DNA from: Choristocarpus tenellus KU-1152
Taxonomy: Eukaryota; Phaeophyceae
NCBI GenBank assembly: GCA_964200185.2
Contig: CAXNAD020000366.1
Coordinates: 1 to 20,979, forward strand
DNA: 20,979 nt
Direction of reading: 5' to 3'
Below, piece by piece: positions 1 to 10,930 of this stretch. Under the pieces are notes generated by a model. That model saw nothing but the letters and a program-made list of their open reading frames with translations, ran no database searches and was not told the origin of the DNA. How positions within the stretch are numbered: the first letter of the stretch is position 1; the number at the start of each line of letters is the position of its first letter. A program made the position numbers and the translations under genes.

Positions 1-1
1 C

Positions 2-107
2 CGTGGTGTAGACCCCCCACCCCCAGCAGATACTTTGGGTCTGAGCTCTGAATGGTGGGAGACCATTGACCACCTCACCATACCTCTACAGTTTCTCGTC
101 ATTAGTA
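2..107 (+). other. Possible partial coding exon at the window edge
   Basis: One frame is open from the window edge to about position 180 and reads with protein-like composition near its start (for example LGLSSEWWETIDHLTIPL). Possible GT donors lie at 105 and 108, and both would leave one base of a codon. That phase fits an acceptor AG ending at 649, so this could be an upstream exon of the PH-like gene that follows. No domain is recognisable and no other evidence ties the two together. It could equally be chance open frame. Confidence 0.25.
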
Positions 108-530
108 GTATGACAAACATTCACCTAAAAGAGCAACCCTGCCTCAACTATACCTATACCTGTACCTTCAAGACAGCATAGTATGTATACAACTCCGAGT
201 TTTTGCTAGAAGATCCTGCCAAAGATCAACGCAAGATCAGGAAATTGGCAGGGGTGTGAAAAAGGCACTGTTCAGAAGAGCAATATCATGATAGAATTCA
301 CCAGTTGCTGTAAAATAAGCATTGGATCATAAGCAATGCAAGCTTTGCTGTTGTATTTGCTCTATTCTCGTGCCTGTTGCTTCTTTCTTCCACATCACAA
401 CGTCTGTGAAATGAGATTGAGCATATCACAATAAGAGTACATATTACTGACAATGGTTTAAACTGAGGTCATTTTGTCCAACCAACAGGAGTCAAGATTA
501 AACACAAATACGTTGCTGCTTTAAGGATGA

Positions 531-554
531 CCCTAACCCTAACCCTAACCCTAG
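531..554 (+). repeat. Short interstitial telomere-like CCCTAA array
   Basis: There are four tandem hexamers, three CCCTAA followed by CCCTAG. On the other strand this is TTAGGG, the telomere repeat of animals, fungi and many stramenopiles. The array lies inside non-coding DNA just upstream of the PH-like gene. The rest of 108–649 shows no gene that I can support. Confidence 0.8.
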
Positions 555-649
555 TCAAGCAATGAAACAGTGCGAATATGGATGATTCGTTAACCTCCTC
601 TACTCTTCTGCCAAACAATTTCCCCCCTCAACCAAGGGCCTCATAAAAG

Positions 650-3480
650 AGATTTACAAACGGGATGATCGAATCAAGGAACTCGAGAGGACAAGATCAC
701 AACCGTTACAGGCGGGGCACTCAACAGGAGAGGAATGGACCACCAATACACCCATTCACACAGCATTTTCTCCTGAGGCGGGAATGTTGGATGTGGTGGG
801 ACGAGATAGGGAAGAGATGAGCATTGAGAACATGATCACAGGTAGGGCCCTTTCAAGACAGGCACTGTCAACATCAAGTACGGTGGGGTCATGGCATGAT
901 GAGATGCAGAAGGAAGGGCAGGAGAGACTCCTTGTTGAAAGCAGTCAACACATAAAAATAGTTGAGGACTCAAAAGGCAAAAAAGGTATGTTAGGGGGAG
1001 AGAACCGTAGTAGTAGAGTGAGTTGTAAGAGTGCTCCTCTTCGGTTGGAAAACTGTGGTGAGAACACATCACAACGGGGACTGCCTTGCAGCACTTTTGT
1101 CCCAGCAGGCGGAGCAGATAAGTTGCCAGGTGAAGGGACAGAGGCACCAGCAGGGTCAGAAGAGAAGGAAGAGGCAGAGGGAAAGTCAGGAGGGTTGATG
1201 GTGAGGTCAGCAATAAGTGGGGGGACCTCAAAATCTGATTTGATTGTCATCCTGAGCTGCAAAGAAGCAGGTGATGAGGGGGTCGCATCTGCTCCAGTAG
1301 AAGAGAAAGAAGATAGAGAGGACACAAGCCCACCAGCGAGGGCTAAGATATCGAGCCAATTTACTGTTAGTGACTCTACACCAGTGGCTAAGCAATGCGG
1401 GGAAGACTTCAACAGTGGGACGGAGAATGGAGATAGTAGAGCTTTGAATAGGAACACAAATGAGGATCATACCTTGCTGCCAGTAACTTCGTCTACTGAT
1501 GACAATAGTGCTGCAATAAGGACTCAATCACAGAACCTAGCTACATCCAGAGGTGTACCCCCTGCAGACTTGTTCGTTGTTGGGTTTGAGAGTGACAAGA
1601 GCGCAACAGACTCCTCCCTCACAGCAGATTCAGTACTAACGATAGAGGAGCACAGGGGTCGATCCCTAGAGAAGAGGTCAAAACGTCAAACGCGTCCTTT
1701 GCCTCTTGGCAGTATATTACACCTAAAGGATGATACGGAGAAGGAGGGTCATGGGCCAACATTAGATGCACCGACGGTTGTCCAGGATAGCACCTTGGTG
1801 CATGGTTACCCCACGGTGAACTGCATAGGGCAGTGGGAAGAATCTCAGGGGCAGGAGCTATTGCTGCAACCCTCTAGCAATGCAGGAATCCATCAAGATG
1901 AAAAGAGCAAGTTCTTAGCTCGCCTTATATCTGGGATTCATGTGGTGAAGCACGGTCGACATGGGAAGCCCAAGGACAAGCTCTTGAGAGTTACTCCAGA
2001 TTTAACTGAATTGTTCTACACTGACATGAGGAGGCAAGAAGAATACAGACTACAGAAATATAGTAGAGCTTGTTTCCGCCCTCTGCCCCCCCCCTCCACT
2101 AGTAAGTTGCGTTGTTGTTAGCTAGTTTTGCATTGATTCGGAGCATAAGAAGTATTACTCCATACATAACTCAGCAGTATTGAGGGCCTGCAGAAGTTTT
2201 ACAGAAGTCAGCAAGGATTCAGAGACAGAATAAGGTATAAGCACTAAGCAGTTTTCCGCATGGCACTGTTACTAGTATATTCATATTGTATTGGGGTCCA
2301 TTTCAGTTTTGCACAACCTCTCGAACACTTCTAGTGAGTTATTTTTGTACAATATGTCTGTGCAGAAGGCGTATGTTTATCTTACCTCACATTTCTAACT
2401 CACAATTAGAAAGAGGTAGTGAAAGTGATCAAAATGAATACTCCTAGTTGTTTCTTTGTATGCAAATCTCTCGTCAATTTTCTCAGAGCTCTAACAATCG
2501 TTTCTAGTCGTTTTTTTCTGTAAAACAAAGCAATTTCACGAAGAAACTTGTAGGTTCTGTAGCACAAATTGGATTTTGCTACTACCCAGCAGAATCCCTT
2601 GCCTCGTTACATCGACCTGCTATTTCGAGCGGGAATCTTCCCCAACTCTCCCGATAGCTCTCCAATTCCTTTCTCAACCAACACCGTAAGATGAGTCAAA
2701 GTATCTTAGAGGGTAGAACCACGTCCATTTGGGGGCCAAAGTCCAATGTTGTGATATTGATGTAATTTTGGCTACGTATTTGTTAGGAAGTGTCAGTATC
2801 CTTGTTGCAGACACACCTTTTCAAAATATTTTGGAGTAGGAAAATGTCATAAAAAAACCTGTGGGAAGACAAGCTCCAAACAGACAAACAGGGAAAAACT
2901 CGTACCCTCTAAGATATTTTGACTCTGATGTTCTCTCCCCCTCTCCTGCGACCTGACTACCAATGCATTTCTTACCATCTCCAGAGCGGGAAACAACAAG
3001 ACCGGGTCTCACATGAGCGTTTTGGGATTGTCTGCTGTGAAGGGCAAGGCTAACACTGACCTCCAGCGAAGTCTAACTGCAAACCCAAGGAACTGCTTTG
3101 CCCTAATCTCCATGGGTGCACACAACATCAACTGCAATGGGAGCAGCAACAGCAGTGATTGGGACAGTGAGTTAGGAGGTGTTGGTGGTTTAGTAGGTAG
3201 AATGGGTAGCAAGCTGAATCGCACAGCACCAATTCTGTCTTCTCCTCTCATGTCTCCCAGAAAATCCTCCGCCTCTGGTGATACTGGTGCTGATGCACCT
3301 GCCTCTCGATTCAGCTCCTCTGATGTTCTTGGGAGGAGACTCTTTCAGGGTCGGGGCAGCCTGGGACTCGAGGTAGCTACAGAGTCCGAGCGAGATTGGT
3401 TGGTTAAAGAACTAGGCAGTCTCTTCTCCAGCATACTTTCCAACAGCGAAACTGGCAGGGGTGGGGAGGTAGGGCTATAG
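650..3480 (+). CDS. PH-like domain protein with long disordered N-terminal region; two exons (650–2101, 2987–3480); 5′ end unresolved
   Basis: The reading frame is open from 586 to the stop after 2101. No ATG precedes 784, and the protein-like stretch before it (IYKRDDRIKELERTRSQ, coiled-coil-like) suggests the exon starts at an acceptor ending near 636 or 649. About 375 residues after the ATG at 784 are low in complexity and rich in Ser, Glu and Gly. From about 1909 a PH-like fold begins (FLARLISGIHVVKHGRHGKP, then LLRVTPDLTELFY). A consensus donor GTAAGT stands at 2102 and a phase-matched acceptor AG at 2985–2986. The second exon continues the domain with VLGLSAVKGKANTDLQ, CFALIS and, after an insert of about 60 Ser/Gly-rich residues, GLEVATESERDWLVKELGSL, the usual C-terminal helix. 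PH-like domains of this kind often bind lipids or proteins at membranes; that role is inferred. The gene converges with the RCC1 gene downstream. Confidence 0.72.
2102..2986 (+). other. Intron of the PH-like gene, carrying a MITE
   Basis: The 885-nt intron begins with the strong donor GTAAGT and ends at an AG after a pyrimidine-rich tract (TCTCTCCCCCTCTCC, then CCATCTCCAGAG). Removing it joins phase 1 to phase 1 (ACT A + CG GGA) and links the two halves of the PH-like domain. Without splicing, the first exon ends at a TAG 20 nt past the donor. The acceptor AG one step earlier (2983–2984) would not keep the frame. Confidence 0.65.
2693..2925 (+). mobile_element. MITE copy 1 (233 bp, terminal inverted repeats)
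   Basis: The ends are inverted repeats of 23 bp with 22 matches; the left end begins GAGTCAAAGTATCTTAGAGG. The interior matches copies 2 and 3 along its length, including the segment TTTGTTAGGAAGTG and the inner GGAGTAGGAAAAT. Compared with copy 3 it lacks about 25 bp near the middle, including one arm of an internal inverted repeat. Flanks are AGAT on the left and TGAT on the right, so a 4-bp target duplication would need one mutation. It has no coding capacity. It sits in the intron of the PH-like gene, 61 bp before the acceptor. Confidence 0.88.
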
Positions 3481-3971
3481 AGAGACAGACCATTGGTCTC
3501 CATTTGCTCATGGCAAAAGTGGTATGCCTCTACAGGGAGAATAATAACTAGAAATATACTTGGAGTAATTGTACGTACTGCAGAGTATCAGGGTCTTCAG
3601 TGCAGTAATAGTATTTTGTGCTGAACTCCAGCTCATATGAAAATGCAAATAGCGTAGCAGAATCTAACCTCTAAGTACAACATAGAGAATTGCATAGTGT
3701 TGGTCAAAGCATTAGACGGGTAGTACGCTTTGAATTGTTGTGAAACAGCAGAGATGGGTGGGCTTTTGGTAGTGCAATGGCGGTTGTTTGTTGTTCATGT
3801 TTGTCCACCAAGGCATAAATAAGAGCACAGTACAGGTCGATGGTTGCTTGGAGGTCTATCTAAATGGCAAGTTTTGATGCCACTAACTAAGAAGAGACAG
3901 TAGATTCTTGTGACAGGGCAAAAGAATAGGACATGAAAGAAACATTACCTAAGAATAGGACTGACTTTCTT
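3481..3971. other. Intergenic: 3′ flank of the PH-like gene
   Basis: This is about 490 bp between the stop of the PH-like gene and MITE copy 2. It presumably holds the 3′ untranslated region. I see no open frame, repeat or RNA gene that I can support. Confidence 0.5.
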
Positions 3972-4226
3972 GAGTGAAAGTATCTTAGAGGGTACGAGTT
4001 TTGGCCTTTTTGTCCATTTGGGGCTTGGCTTCCCACGTTTTTTTATGACATTTTCCTACTCCAAAATGTTTAGGAGTAGGTAAAATATATACACTATGAA
4101 AGGTGAGTCCGAAACATAGATATTGATACTTCCTAACAAACATTATAGTCAAAATTACATCAAACTAGCAACATTGGATTTTGACCCCAAATGGACGCAG
4201 CTCTACCCTCTAAGATACTTTGACTC
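3972..4226 (-). mobile_element. MITE copy 2 (255 bp, inverted orientation, 4-bp target duplication)
   Basis: The same element is present in reverse orientation relative to copies 1 and 3. Terminal inverted repeats match at 22 of 23 positions, with outer ends GAGTGAAAG on the left and CTTTGACTC on the right. The flanks are TCTT on both sides (3968–3971 and 4227–4230), a clean 4-bp target site duplication. An internal palindrome (TTTTCCTACTCC, spacer, GGAGTAGGTAAAA) lies near the middle. There is no coding capacity. It lies between the 3′ ends of two convergent genes. Confidence 0.9.
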
Positions 4227-4798
4227 TCTTCATCTTTCTTATTTTCTACATTACAGTGCTGGTCTTGGCTACGTTTGACGTAAGCATTTAAGAAGCATGT
4301 AGTATTACAGGCATGACAAACGTAGCAAATTATTGTAGGCAGCTTGCCTATGAAAAACCCTCCAAGTTGTAGATACCTTGAATCTTTTCATCAATATTGA
4401 CAATTATGTCCAATTGGTGGGCCAAACCCATTAGCATTTCACATCGACCACTGCTCTATGTAGCCCAGCATCTATGCTATAATACAGTAGTATACTATAA
4501 AAATAGGAAGATGGAAATGGGTATGTTCTCTGCACAAGTTTACACAAATAGCCTCTTTCCCACATCCCATCAAAACAGGAGGGACTCTCGTTCTTGCCTG
4601 CAAACTACAACCACAAAATTCACTCAGCCCTGCAGGTGTTTTGACTATCCTTTCTTCCTAACTGTAGCATCTATGATATGGCTAATTTCGACATAACCAT
4701 TGCTGTGTCTAATATATGTCTCTCTAGATTCCGCCTTTTGAGCAAGGTATCTCTCTTCATTCACTCACTCCAGGCTCCCTCCAGGACATAAAAGGTTC
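4227..4798. other. Intergenic: 3′ flank of the RCC1 gene
   Basis: This is about 570 bp between MITE copy 2 and the stop codon of the RCC1 gene. It probably includes that gene's 3′ untranslated region. An open frame on the + strand near 4397–4696 lacks an ATG start and any protein-like features, so I do not call it. Confidence 0.5.
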
Positions 4799-7700
4799 TT
4801 ACGCATCCGCCAACTTGAGTGTTCGTACCACGCCTGAAACGATCCCCAACATGAGAGGTTGCTGCCCTTTTTTCAGATCGCCGATTGATGCTGAGCTCAG
4901 CCCTTGCACCCAAGCTCCCTTCCTTGTGTGCTCTATGAAGCTCCTCCCTTCTTCTCTTCCCATTGATTTGCCAGCGCTGTGCTCATCAGGTCCATGAAGA
5001 AAATCACATTTCAGAGTAACGTTGACTTGCTGAAGTAATGACTCTGTCTCCTTTCCGTTGCTGTTGTTCTTTTTAGTGGAAACGCTGCAGTGCTCGCTGC
5101 TGCCACATGCAGGTGGTTCCCCCCTGATATTACATGTAGTCGCCTGTCCCCAGCAGGGTGGGGAGGTGGGGTCCTTCCAAGGCCCTGGTTTCCGCTCCAC
5201 ATAATACGAACCCTTTTCTTGTTTTGCCCAGTGTTTACGAGGCGAGCAGGGAGTCCCATCAGGGTAGTACGTATGATATAGCGGTGAGTCAGTAAGACCG
5301 GTTGTTCCCATCATTGCATCTTCAATCTCGACCACTGGGGAGGACATTTCTATGGACGAAGTTGTTAGAACCACTGCTGGCACTGCTGCTGCTGCTGCTG
5401 CCGCTGCTGCTGCTGTGGAGGGACTAATTTGGTGAGGTGTGGGTGGGTGTGGGTATGCTGATTCACTTTCCGTACTGCCAACATCTCCCAACAGACTCTT
5501 CATGGGAGAGTGAGTGACAGAAGACGGGCCTATATCTGTCCAATACATCAAAGCACTAGTCGGCTGCTCTCTGCCTATGTTGCGACGATGGCATTTGTCC
5601 TTGACATCACCTTCATATGACTCTCCCTCCCCCCTGGGAAACTTATATCCCCTCTCCTTGCAGCTCTGGTTACAATCCAGGCAATGGATCAAGCTCCCAA
5701 TCTCTGACATATTGTTGTTTCTTTGATGCCCGCCTGCTTTCTGAATTTGTACATCTCCATCCTGCACTTGATTTCCGTCCCATCTCTTCTCCATCCCCTC
5801 ATCTAAGCTACACACCTTGGCCCATCCTTCTCCATTAGTTAATTTACTGTTTTTTCCCTCGTTCCTGCTTGACACATCACCTTGGAGGTTGTTTGGTACA
5901 ACCTGCTGATTGTTTGCCTTTGCTGTCTCTTTCCTGCAACCAGTTTTGTTTCCACACACAACTCCTTCAAGCCTCATTTCCCCACAAACTATTTTCGAAG
6001 ATCTGCCACCACAAGTTGATTTAACACAGGACAAGTTCCCCCCGAGCAGGCTGGCAGGATCAGGGGAACAGCCAAAGGACTCTGTGTCCTCCTCCTCACC
6101 CTCTTCACTATCCTCAATATCCTGGTGGGGATGCTGCTTTGACCAGAGAACCTCTGTCTGCATCGTTGTTGAACTCCCTTGGACTGGAGGTACTTTCCCA
6201 TCCAGGTCAAGAGAACTTGCTATGAGCAATGTGTCCAGACAGGATTCCTTCCCCTCAGCATCCCTGATAATATTCTCCCCACTCCATGGCAATGTTGAAT
6301 GTTGTTGCAGAGGCACCCTATTGCCAGTCGTTTCCCTTGAGCATGGACGAGGTATTGACATAGACACAGATTTTGGGCTTCCATGACAATTGGGGGAGAC
6401 ACTTTGGACTTTCCTTGTCAACCGAGACATGGATGTTGTAGTCGAGTGCAAGATGGGCCCATGGACCACCCTCCTGCCACTTGCACCACGTGCGCCACCT
6501 ATTCCAGGATAATGAGATCGGTATGCTTTAGTAGTAACTGCTGTGTACGCTCCATTTTCGTCATTTCTTGCATCTCGGATGACAGTGTGGCGTCTACGAA
6601 AGGAGGACTGTTGGAGGCCTGCTGCTTCATCTGATGTTGACCCTGTTGTCCTCCTCACTCCCACTGAACTGATGCAAGGAATGGGTACTTTCTTTGAGGA
6701 GATCACCGAAGTGATTGTACTACCTCCCCAGGCTTGTACTCTCCCTCCCCTAACACCATATCCTATGCATACACTACTCCGGAGTTGACTGTGCAAATCT
6801 GGATCTCCCCATTGTGTACTTCTACCCCTCCCAGGAATCCTAGCCTTGGTGGCCACAGCTTCCTTTCTTCCTTGTTGAGCAGGAGACTGCTCAGTGTGAT
6901 CCTCAACTGTGAGCCAGGTCACAGAGGTGTGTGAACACCACGCAACAGAAACTCCAGTCACTGCCACTTTCCCATTTCCCACAACAGATCTCCCCACATG
7001 TTCCATGAGGAGAGGAAGCTCTTGTGGCTGTGGGTAGCAGGCTGGAATCCACGCATTCCCTGCATCCCCAACCCGGTTGGGGTCTTGATCTTCTCTATGT
7101 GATATTCCTCCTGTGCCCCATAACCACAATGTCCCTGAAGAGGAAAGGGCTACTGTGTGCCTGGCCCCGGCAGCCACCTGGATGACCTTCACTCCCCTCA
7201 GAGTATTTATCTCAACCGGCCACCGACGATCCTCAGAGACAGAAAAACGACCACACACCTCTGCAGTTGTATCTGCTGCAGTTGGAGAAAATGAAGTTCG
7301 TGCATTGCCTAGACCTTGACCACCGTACCCTCTGCCATTGCCACCTACAACATCACAGTAATTTCTTGGTGCTCTATTTCCTCCACATCCTTCACCCACC
7401 CCAAGCTGGCCATGTTCTCCACAGCCCCAAGTTACAACCGTGCCTGTGGCGGCCTCAATAGCCACGCTATGCTTTGCCCCACAAGAAACCTGCTGTACTA
7501 GGAGTGGACGCAGATCTGGTGGGGTCACCACCATCTCTGGCCATCGAACTGTACCAGCAATAGTGCCAAGCCCAGTCTGGCCTCGTCCGTTTGCACCCCA
7601 GGAATACCTGTCTTGGGGGGAGACTGTATTGTGAGCAGAATGATGAGTGCAACTATGGAGCAGACAATGACCATGTCATGTCTCTATGACTACTGCAACA

Positions 7701-9623
7701 TATGTCAATGATCTTTTGTGGAGTAGAGAAATACAGCAAAATATGAAATGGACTGCGTGCAAATAACCAACTCACATTTTCCCTGCCTCATCCACGGCCA
7801 AGCTGAACCTATCCCCAGCATGGACCTGCCTCACTGTACCAAAAGGTACCCCGGGTAATTTGACTCGTCTGGGTTGCCACATGCCCACCCAGTCCTCCCC
7901 CCTTGAACCCAAACCAGCCCAATCCTCTTCCCCCTCTCGCACTCCCGTGTCTACTGTCACACCAGCTACCCTGGGTAAATGGTTGTAAACATCCCCTCCA
8001 CCCCAAGAATATGGGTTACCTGCAACTATGACCAGGGTGTGCATACCCCCACATGCCAGATCAGTTGCCCTTGCTGGAAGTAGAACTTCCCTTGGCGTTC
8101 CACAAAATTCTAAACTTGCACACTCACTCTTCTGACTCACTTGATCAATCCTTCTCCAGCCATCTAACCCCACCTTGGTGCCTCCACTCCCTCTCGACAA
8201 GTGACAGAACGTACCAGTGTGACATTGACGTCCGTATAACTCTGCGCCCTTTCTTACCCAGGGTTGTGTTCCAGTTCCCCGAGTTGAGGTTCCTTCAGAG
8301 TTGCTTCTGTGTCCAATTCCAGAAGTTGTATGGATCGAGCTGTTGTTGACCAGATAGCCAAGCTTGGATAAGCAAAAATGGAACAAATATTGTTAGGAAT
8401 TTAGAAATGAAAATGATCCCTGATGGACACACGCTTATATGGAAAAAGAATGGACTGCTGTTTCAAGGCAAGAGAGGGTGATAGGCGTGAAGGTAGGCAG
8501 AGGTTGATAGGCTAAGAATAATGTTATTGGTGCACTGTAACACCTCGAAGTTAGCAGAGCGCCAAGAGGTCGACAACATAAAGTATTCCTGTGCACTGTT
8601 TGTGGAAAGACCCTCGGCCTCTTTGAAAGGGGTCAAAAGCTCGCGACTGGAAGAATTGCAGCAGACGGATGGTGTAGGGGTCTGTGTCCCTTGCAGATGT
8701 GCTATTCTTGAGGGTAGCTGCTGCTATAGAGTCATGAAGAAGTCAAAGATTGTGAAAAGTGAAGCCACTTACACCTCGTTGGCTATCTGAGATACCATCT
8801 AGCCCCCTATAACTCTACCCAGGGTACACACCTGTCCCACTGAGTTGTCCCCAAACGTAAAGACTTTGCCATCTCTTGTGAGCGCTGCAGTATGTTCCCT
8901 TCCAGTGCACAGTTTGTGCACCTCTACTCTAAGATCAGGTATACCAGATACACTGCCAAGTCCGAACTTTGTCAATCCGCCTCGTTGCGAGCGTTGGACG
9001 TAGTCTCGCACCCTTCCTGGTGGCCAGCACTCTTTCGTTGCCTCTCCCCCTTCTCTGTGTCTCCTTCTGCCACAGTAACCCCCCCCCCCCCTGCCCAGTT
9101 CGCCGCGCCCACTCCCAGCTCCAACCGACCATAGCTCCCCCTTGGATGTAAGTGCAATGGTGAAAGTATCTCCGAAAGCTATGAAGGATAAACCAACATC
9201 CGCAGCTTTTCCGCAGCTCTTTCTTGCCAGACTTGCTAACGCTGCACTCCAGCCCAAACCACGATAGGCAATAGAGGATGGGCCTGCTGCTGACAGGTCA
9301 ATAAGGATGGGAACAACTCCTCCAGTCGGAGGGAGGTGCTCGAGGAGTGTAGGCTGAAGGAGTTCCGCGAGAACCGACTGCTCACGATGCGCAGCTGACT
9401 CCAGAGCAAATTTCTCCGCACGCCAGACCCATTCTGCTGCTGCTCTGGTCTGCCGGAAGGTGCAGCGGGCTATCCACCCTCTGATCGCAGCCTGAATCAC
9501 AATCGCAGAGCGGACGGAGGAGCCACCAGGATCATTGCGACCGAGGACGATTATTCGTGGCCCAACTGTAGTCACCCTTGACATACCATGATATTGAGGG
9601 TCAGTTTTTCCTTGTCGTTCCAT
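4799..9623 (-). CDS. IQ-motif and RCC1-repeat protein, about 1395 aa; three exons (9623–8832, 8362–7776, 7607–4799)
   Basis: Exon 1 holds an IQ motif at about residues 43–53 (IQAAIRGWIAR), a likely calmodulin or myosin-light-chain binding site. RCC1 blades follow, with the usual pattern of C/A-G-x-x-H/F-[ST] then a W/F-G turn: FIAFGDTFTIAL, LCTGREHTAALTRDGKVFTFG (exon 1); LACGGMHTLVIVAG and VHAGDRFSLAVDEAGKM (exon 2); YSWGANGRGQTGLG, VSCGAKHSVAIEA and VAAGARHTVALSSSGTLWLWG (exon 3); plus a degenerate blade near SVAWCSHTSVTW. That gives about seven blades, enough for one propeller. The last 600 or more residues are Ser/Gly/Glu-rich, with a poly-Ala run near residue 1195 and no recognised domain. 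Both splice joins are in phase, and SVGQ|LGYL and GKM|YSWG rebuild blades. I chose the ATG at 9623. The frame stays open without another ATG to 9680, so an upstream exon is possible. RCC1 propellers serve as guanine-exchange or ubiquitin-pathway scaffolds; which applies here is unknown. Confidence 0.85.
5384..5416 (-). repeat. GCA/GCT trinucleotide run encoding poly-alanine
   Basis: An imperfect CTG/CCG/GCT run on the + strand encodes about eleven consecutive alanines in the tail of the RCC1 protein. Such runs are length-variable in many eukaryotes. The run is in frame and broken only by one CCG. Confidence 0.85.
7608..7775 (-). other. Intron 2 of the RCC1 gene (168 nt)
   Basis: The donor is GTGAGT and the acceptor AAGACAG, both read on the - strand. 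The exon before it ends with two bases of a codon (AT), and the next exon supplies G, giving Met in AGKMYSWGANG, a normal RCC1 blade edge. The intron has in-frame stops immediately after the donor. Confidence 0.85.
8363..8831 (-). other. Intron 1 of the RCC1 gene (469 nt)
   Basis: The donor is CAG|GTGTGT and the acceptor TATCCAAG, both read on the - strand. The join is in phase 0 and gives GDNSVGQLGYL, where GQLG is the conserved blade turn. A + strand open frame inside the intron (about 8521–8790) shows no protein-like features and I do not call it. Confidence 0.85.
9079..9091 (+). repeat. 13-base poly(C) run inside RCC1 exon 1
   Basis: Thirteen consecutive C on the + strand encode part of GRGGGGYCG in the RCC1 protein. 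The RCC1 blades on both sides are in the same frame at this exact length, so the reference length is coding. A change of one base would shift the frame. Confidence 0.9.
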
Positions 9624-9680
9624 CTCTAGCCTTTCTGGGTTGAGTGATTCTATATTTGTGTTCGCCACATTGCCACTTAG

Positions 9681-10539
9681 TTACGACGAAGTACAATATA
9701 CAAGAAAGCCTACAACAAAGACAGTTTCACGGTTGTATTTGTTTTGAAAGGACGCGAAACTATCTAAAGTATCGTCTTCTTCCGTACTCTTATGTCCACA
9801 TAGTCATCCAGTAAGGGTACCACCAATATACGTTCTCCATCGATGTATATACATTTTTCTCACCGTAGAGGTCTAAGTATTTGTCATCACCTCAATCTGA
9901 CGGATCAGGGATCTCAGACCTGTGGTCGAAAAGGTAGTCCAAAGAAAGCAATACACGCACTGCTTGAGAAAGGGCAAAAAGCTGTGATTATATGACATGG
10001 GCACTCTTGAGGTTCCACCGTCATAGATTCCTACTACGCTACACCGTAGGCTTCCGCAATGGGAAGCACCTGACTGATCACATCATCATGTCCAACACGG
10101 ATGCCCTTGTGAAGACTGGATGTGTTGTATGGAGACAACTGTTGTGTAGAAGCGAGAAACTCTTGTTCGCAGGATTGGTTGCACGTATGGGGGATTAGAG
10201 ACTTCCGAACATGACGATGCTTGAGCACTTAGAGGGTGGAAACGATGGTCAGGAAGACACTACTGTATGTGTATGAAAAACGATCTTGGTATTAAGTCTG
10301 GGGTGATAACTGAGCTGAGGAGTTGAGGGTCATGACAGTAAATCAACCTGCTAATTGGTGGTATGCTCAACTTATGGTTGATGGGGGCAATAATTCCATG
10401 AATGAGTGGCACCACAGATAGATAGCACTATTATAGATCACATACACCATGCAAAAGCAGCAGGAAAGGCAGCTCAACCAAGCAGCTCAAGATTCAGTCC
10501 CATAGTCCCTCCTGCCTGATGGCTACTACTATCTTATCT
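9681..10539. other. Intergenic, presumably the 5′ flank of the RCC1 gene
   Basis: No supported gene. Short open frames on both strands (around 9992–10228) overlap one another and look random. The RCC1 gene's promoter and perhaps a 5′ non-coding or short coding exon should lie in the left part. Confidence 0.4.
9843..9854. promoter_or_regulatory. Perfect 12-bp palindrome ATGTATATACAT upstream of the RCC1 gene
   Basis: ATGTATATACAT is its own reverse complement and lies about 220 bp before the chosen start codon. It contains a TATATA core. It could be a promoter element or a binding site for a dimeric factor, but a short AT-rich palindrome may arise by chance. Confidence 0.25.
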
Positions 10540-10930
10540 CTTCTAAAAAAAATTCTACCTAACGGGATTGCCTGATTGGTTGCATAATCTCGATTCCCTT
10601 TTTTCTCTTCATGGTGCACTATAAACATGCTGAGTCTCTTGTCTTTTCCTTTGGTGCTTTATTCAGTTTTTTCCTTGCCGTGTGTTAGTAGGCAGGCTGA
10701 GACATAGCAGTTGACTCCTCCTTTCTTTCTCCCAGTTCGGGTTCCTTTCCCAGTAAGATGATGGGGATGTTGATATTTCAAGTTAGAAGATGCCATCCCT
10801 CAGGTCTTGAATTTATCTTGTAGAGTGTTTCTTTGTTTTCTTCTCTGCCCTTTCTCCCGTCTCTCTTTTTTCATGTAATATATTTTGTGTTGGACTATGT
10901 CTCCCTCTCTCTGACTTTGGGAACCTCCTC
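10540..10930 (+). other. Pyrimidine-rich non-coding block
   Basis: The + strand is clearly rich in T and C here, with runs such as CCCTTTTTTCTCTTC and CCCTTTCTCCCGTCTCTC. No coding frame is supported. It is followed about 330 bp later by DNA with the opposite skew. Confidence 0.55.

Noticed and set aside
945-1457. - strand open frame of 170 codons
   Set aside because: It lies opposite the PH-like gene's first exon, whose frame continues into a recognisable domain.
5011-7500. Many + strand open frames opposite the third RCC1 exon
   Set aside because: They are shadows of a well-supported - strand exon and lack protein-like features.
10221-10240. CTTAGAGGGT match to the MITE terminal repeat
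   Set aside because: Only ten bases match, with no flanking similarity and no partner end.
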